Of a stretch of DNA of 11,917 bases, positions 11,146 to 11,917 are shown one piece after another. Position numbers and translations under genes: made by a program. The notes beneath the pieces were generated by a model. It saw only the letters and a program-made list of their open reading frames with translations. It searched no databases and was not told the DNA's origin. This DNA comes from CALBPI01 sp039033695 (lineage in GTDB: Bacteria; Pseudomonadota; Gammaproteobacteria; Steroidobacterales; Woeseiaceae), in assembly GCA_039033695.1 (NCBI GenBank), contig JBCCCC010000104.1, positions 1-11,917 of the forward strand, given 5' to 3'. Numbering within the stretch: the stretch's first letter is position 1; the number at the start of each line of letters is the position of its first letter.

Positions 11146-11917
11146 CACTAATCGAACTGATCGCGGCCCCCAATGTCTGGCCCTGGCTCATCGGATGCCT
11201 CGGCATTGGTATCTTCATGGGTATTGGTCTTGAGTGGTTGTTCTCGCGCCGCGCCACGCAAGAACGCGAGGTCGACATTGCGCGCCTGGAGCAACGTATT
11301 TCAGATCAGGAGGCTATCGCCGAGGAACGCGAGCAAATGATGGCGCTGGTCAGCAGCAAACTGACCGGCACGTTCACTGAACTCGCGCAACGAACGATGC
11401 AGACCAATAGCGAAACCTTCCTGCAACTGGCTGAGCAGAACCTCGGCGGGCGGCAGCAAAAAGCCGATAGCGCTCTCGCCGCGCGCGAAAAGGCTGTCGA
11501 AAACCTGGTGAAACCCATTCAGGAAGCGCTACAACGTAGCGAAAAACAAATCGCAGAGCTGGAGAAGGCGCGCAGCCAAGCCTATGGCGGCATCACCGAG
11601 CAGCTCACGAATATGCAACAAATGGCCGGGCAACTTCAGTCGGAGACGCGTAATCTCGTGTCGGCCTTGCGTCGACCCGAGGTTCGCGGCCAATGGGGCG
11701 AGATTACGTTGCGCCGGCTCGTCGAGATGGCAGGCATGGTCGAGCATTGCGACTTTGCCGAGCAGCCGACCGTGCGCTCAGACGACGGCGAATTGCTTCG
11801 GCCGGATTTGATCATCCGCATGCCAGATGATCGTGAGCTGGTGGTTGACGTAAAGACACCGCTGGATGCGTATCTGAATGCCGTTGAAGCCAGCGACGAA
11901 GACGCACGCAGCCGCCA
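11142..11917 (+). CDS. rmuC: DNA recombination protein RmuC, N-terminal part (runs off right edge)
   Basis: RmuC-family protein, a predicted nuclease that limits DNA inversions between short repeats in E. coli; its biochemical role is poorly defined. The frame is open from the ATG at 11142 to the edge, 258 codons of a family usually 400-550 long. Residues 12-34 form one hydrophobic membrane segment (VWPWLIGCLGIGIFMGIG core), anchoring the protein with the rest in the cytoplasm. Residues about 36-165 are Glu/Gln/Lys/Arg-rich coiled coil. The signature LRRPEVRGQWGEITLRRLVE (177-196) followed by AGM is the RmuC core, and RPDLII (220-225) with VVDVKTP (234-240) are the acidic and lysine parts of a PD-(D/E)xK nuclease site. 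It overlaps the preceding phosphatase stop as ATGA, so it is the fourth gene of the operon seen here. Confidence 0.93.
   Translation, partial: MTLIELIAAPNVWPWLIGCLGIGIFMGIGLEWLFSRRATQEREVDIARLEQRISDQEAIAEEREQMMALVSSKLTGTFTELAQRTMQTNSETFLQLAEQNLGGRQQKADSALAAREKAVENLVKPIQEALQRSEKQIAELEKARSQAYGGITEQLTNMQQMAGQLQSETRNLVSALRRPEVRGQWGEITLRRLVEMAGMVEHCDFAEQPTVRSDDGELLRPDLIIRMPDDRELVVDVKTPLDAYLNAVEASDEDARSR

Noticed and set aside
10745..11278. Minus-strand 177-codon open frame across the phosphatase-rmuC junction
   Set aside because: Arg-rich shadow of two overlapping, well-supported plus-strand genes.
1..11917. Mobile element, CRISPR array, prophage, tRNA or defence system
   Set aside because: No transposase or integrase, spaced repeats, clover-leaf sequence or defence-related domain was found; the window is filled with conserved housekeeping genes.

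Overview
The window is a stretch of ordinary chromosome from a proteobacterium, most likely a gammaproteobacterium. The evidence is the gene order gyrA-serC-(serA)-pheA-aroA-cmk on one strand, with mtaD-like, ubiG and a HAD phosphatase gene diverging from gyrA. This matches, from memory, the gyrA neighbourhood of Pseudomonas and Xanthomonas relatives. GC content is moderately high by eye and evenly distributed. I see no mobile element, CRISPR array, tRNA or rRNA. Genus cannot be fixed from the sequence alone.

Left arm, minus strand (8018 down to 1): gyrA, a 94-base gap, then serC, a serA-type phosphoglycerate dehydrogenase, pheA (chorismate mutase/prephenate dehydratase), aroA and the first 203 codons of cmk, which runs off the left edge. 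Spacing from serC onward is tight (8 bases, 73 bases, a 1-base TAATG overlap, an 8-base overlap), so this looks like one transcription unit. It joins serine synthesis, which also feeds pyridoxal phosphate through SerC, to the shikimate and phenylalanine pathway, and then to CMP kinase.

Centre (8019-8386): a 368-base divergent intergenic region, more AT-rich than its surroundings. It holds a clear extended -10 promoter for gyrA, an inferred gyrA leader of about 220 nt with a possible 30-codon small ORF and a repeated start-site-like 12-mer, and a -10-like TATACT six bases before the mtaD start that would give a leaderless mRNA.

Right arm, plus strand (8387-11917): mtaD-like SAH/MTA deaminase, ubiG, a HAD phosphatase (mupP/gph type) and the N-terminal part of rmuC. 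They are linked by ATGA overlap, a 6-base gap and another ATGA overlap, so they form a second operon. MtaD could remove the S-adenosylhomocysteine that UbiG makes while methylating ubiquinone precursors. The phosphatase occupies the position of MupP, the MurNAc-6-phosphate phosphatase of cell-wall recycling in Pseudomonas.

No large undescribed system is visible. The points most worth checking are the gyrA leader, the SerA that lacks a recognisable catalytic glutamate, the MupP-versus-Gph question, the leaderless mtaD start and the class II features of AroA.
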